DNA of 64,000 nt, taken from assembly GCF_023078455.1 (NCBI RefSeq), contig NZ_CP095740.1, positions 4,616,501-4,680,500 on the forward strand, given 5' to 3'. Shown here piece after piece: positions 63,434 to 64,000 of the stretch; position 1 is the first letter of the stretch, and every line of letters starts with the position of its first letter. The stretch is from Luteibacter aegosomatis. Its GTDB lineage: Bacteria > Pseudomonadota > Gammaproteobacteria > Xanthomonadales > Rhodanobacteraceae. The notes beneath the pieces were generated by a model, which worked only from the letters and a program-made list of their open reading frames with translations, was not told where the DNA came from and searched no databases. Position numbers and translations under genes: made by a program.

Positions 63434-64000
63434 ATGACCGCACCGCTTCGCATCGCAACGCGCAAGAGCGCGCTGGCCCTTTGGCAGGCCGAACACGTGG
63501 CCGGCCTGCTGCGGACGGCCCATCCGGGGCTCGCCGTGGAGCTGGTGCCGCTGTCCACGCGGGGCGACGAGATCCTCGACCGCTCGCTGGCCACCGTCGG
63601 CGGCAAGGGCCTGTTCCTCAAGGAACTGGAAATCGCGATGCAGGACGGTCGCGCCGACATCGCCGTGCATTCGCTCAAGGACGTGCCGGCCGAACTGGAG
63701 CCGGGCTTCACGCTGGCCGCGATCCTCGAACGCGCCGACGCCGCCGATGCCTTCATCAGCAACGGTTACGAAAAGCTCTCCGACCTCCCGCACGGCGCGA
63801 AGGTCGGCACCTCGTCGCTGCGCCGGCAGGCCCAGGTACACGCCCTGCGTCCCGACCTGCAACTGCTCGACCTGCGCGGCAACGTGAACACGCGCCTGGC
63901 CAAGCTCGACGAAGGCCAGTACGACGCCATCATCCTCGCGTGCGCGGGCGTGGAGCGCCTTGGCCTGGGCCATCGCATCCGCACGCGCCTGGCCAGTCCC
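63434..64000 (+). CDS. hemC: Hydroxymethylbilane synthase, N-terminal part
   Basis: The first 189 residues, cut by the window end (family length about 300). Family text: [50 protein letters not shown], and [11 protein letters not shown]. It joins four porphobilinogen units into hydroxymethylbilane for haem, sirohaem and cobalamin-type tetrapyrroles. The order algZ-algR-hemC is a conserved gammaproteobacterial junction. It starts 60 bases after algR. Confidence 0.96.
   Translation, partial: MTAPLRIATRKSALALWQAEHVAGLLRTAHPGLAVELVPLSTRGDEILDRSLATVGGKGLFLKELEIAMQDGRADIAVHSLKDVPAELEPGFTLAAILERADAADAFISNGYEKLSDLPHGAKVGTSSLRRQAQVHALRPDLQLLDLRGNVNTRLAKLDEGQYDAIILACAGVERLGLGHRIRTRLASP

Overview
This 64-kb window is a gene-dense, GC-rich chromosomal segment of a gammaproteobacterium. 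It is most likely a member of the Rhodanobacteraceae/Xanthomonadaceae (Luteibacter/Dyella-like). The evidence is an algZ-algR-hemC junction, a very large OAR-type TonB-dependent receptor, an Entner-Doudoroff operon next to a nag cluster, a PagL lipid A deacylase, and repeated REP-type palindromes of the kind common in xanthomonads. The species assignment is inference. I see no rRNA, tRNA, CRISPR array, insertion sequence or prophage.

Layout. 0-1.5 kb: end of a sugar MFS transporter and a LacI regulator. 1.7-7.3 kb: a ProP-like MFS transporter, then a TolC-type outer-membrane protein with two MacB/FtsX-type ABC permeases, preceded by a good sigma-54 promoter and a palindromic upstream site but with no ATPase or adaptor gene nearby. 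7.3-13 kb: a DMT exporter gene and the zwf-pgl-edd-eda operon (minus strand). 13.1-16.1 kb: nagQ-nagB-II-nagA, divergent from zwf. Together these turn N-acetylglucosamine into fructose-6-phosphate and send hexose phosphates through the Entner-Doudoroff route. 16.2-25.2 kb: the OAR-type TonB receptor with two identical dyad operators, a cobalamin riboswitch with btuB, and an RND pump gene with no adaptor. 25.2-31.9 kb: a MATE pump with a DUF2239 protein, a DOPA-type extradiol dioxygenase, a membrane PAS-GGDEF-EAL protein, and pagL. 31.9-33.3 kb: a gene-poor, visibly AT-richer stretch with one small membrane protein. 33.3-38.1 kb: an emrRAB-like drug-efflux operon (MarR, NodT-type OMF, EmrA, EmrB). 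38.2-39.8 kb: a small unknown protein, an AraC regulator, and a small secreted protein.

39.9-49.7 kb: the kdp potassium-uptake locus (minus strand). The order is a 29-residue membrane peptide, kdpF, kdpA, kdpB, an unknown 65-residue protein, an OmpL-like porin, kdpC, kdpD, kdpE. The three extra genes make it the most unusual operon in the window. 49.8-54.6 kb: two divergent secreted S9 peptidases. 54.7-57.7 kb: BlaI and BlaR1-like M56 genes followed by a secreted hydrolase; the M56 protein lacks a penicillin-binding sensor domain. 57.8-59.8 kb: a yjfL-yjfM-yjfC-like trio (DUF350, DUF1190-like, glutathionylspermidine-synthase-like). 59.8-61.6 kb: an epoxide-hydrolase-like protein and a carboxylesterase. 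61.6-64 kb: algZ-algR-hemC (hemC cut by the window end).

Two families of long inverted repeats punctuate the intergenic gaps: a REP/REPIN family (8.1, 32.2, 33.3 and 49.8 kb) and a separate family of 76-78-bp near-perfect palindromes (21.8, 43.3 and 52.3 kb).
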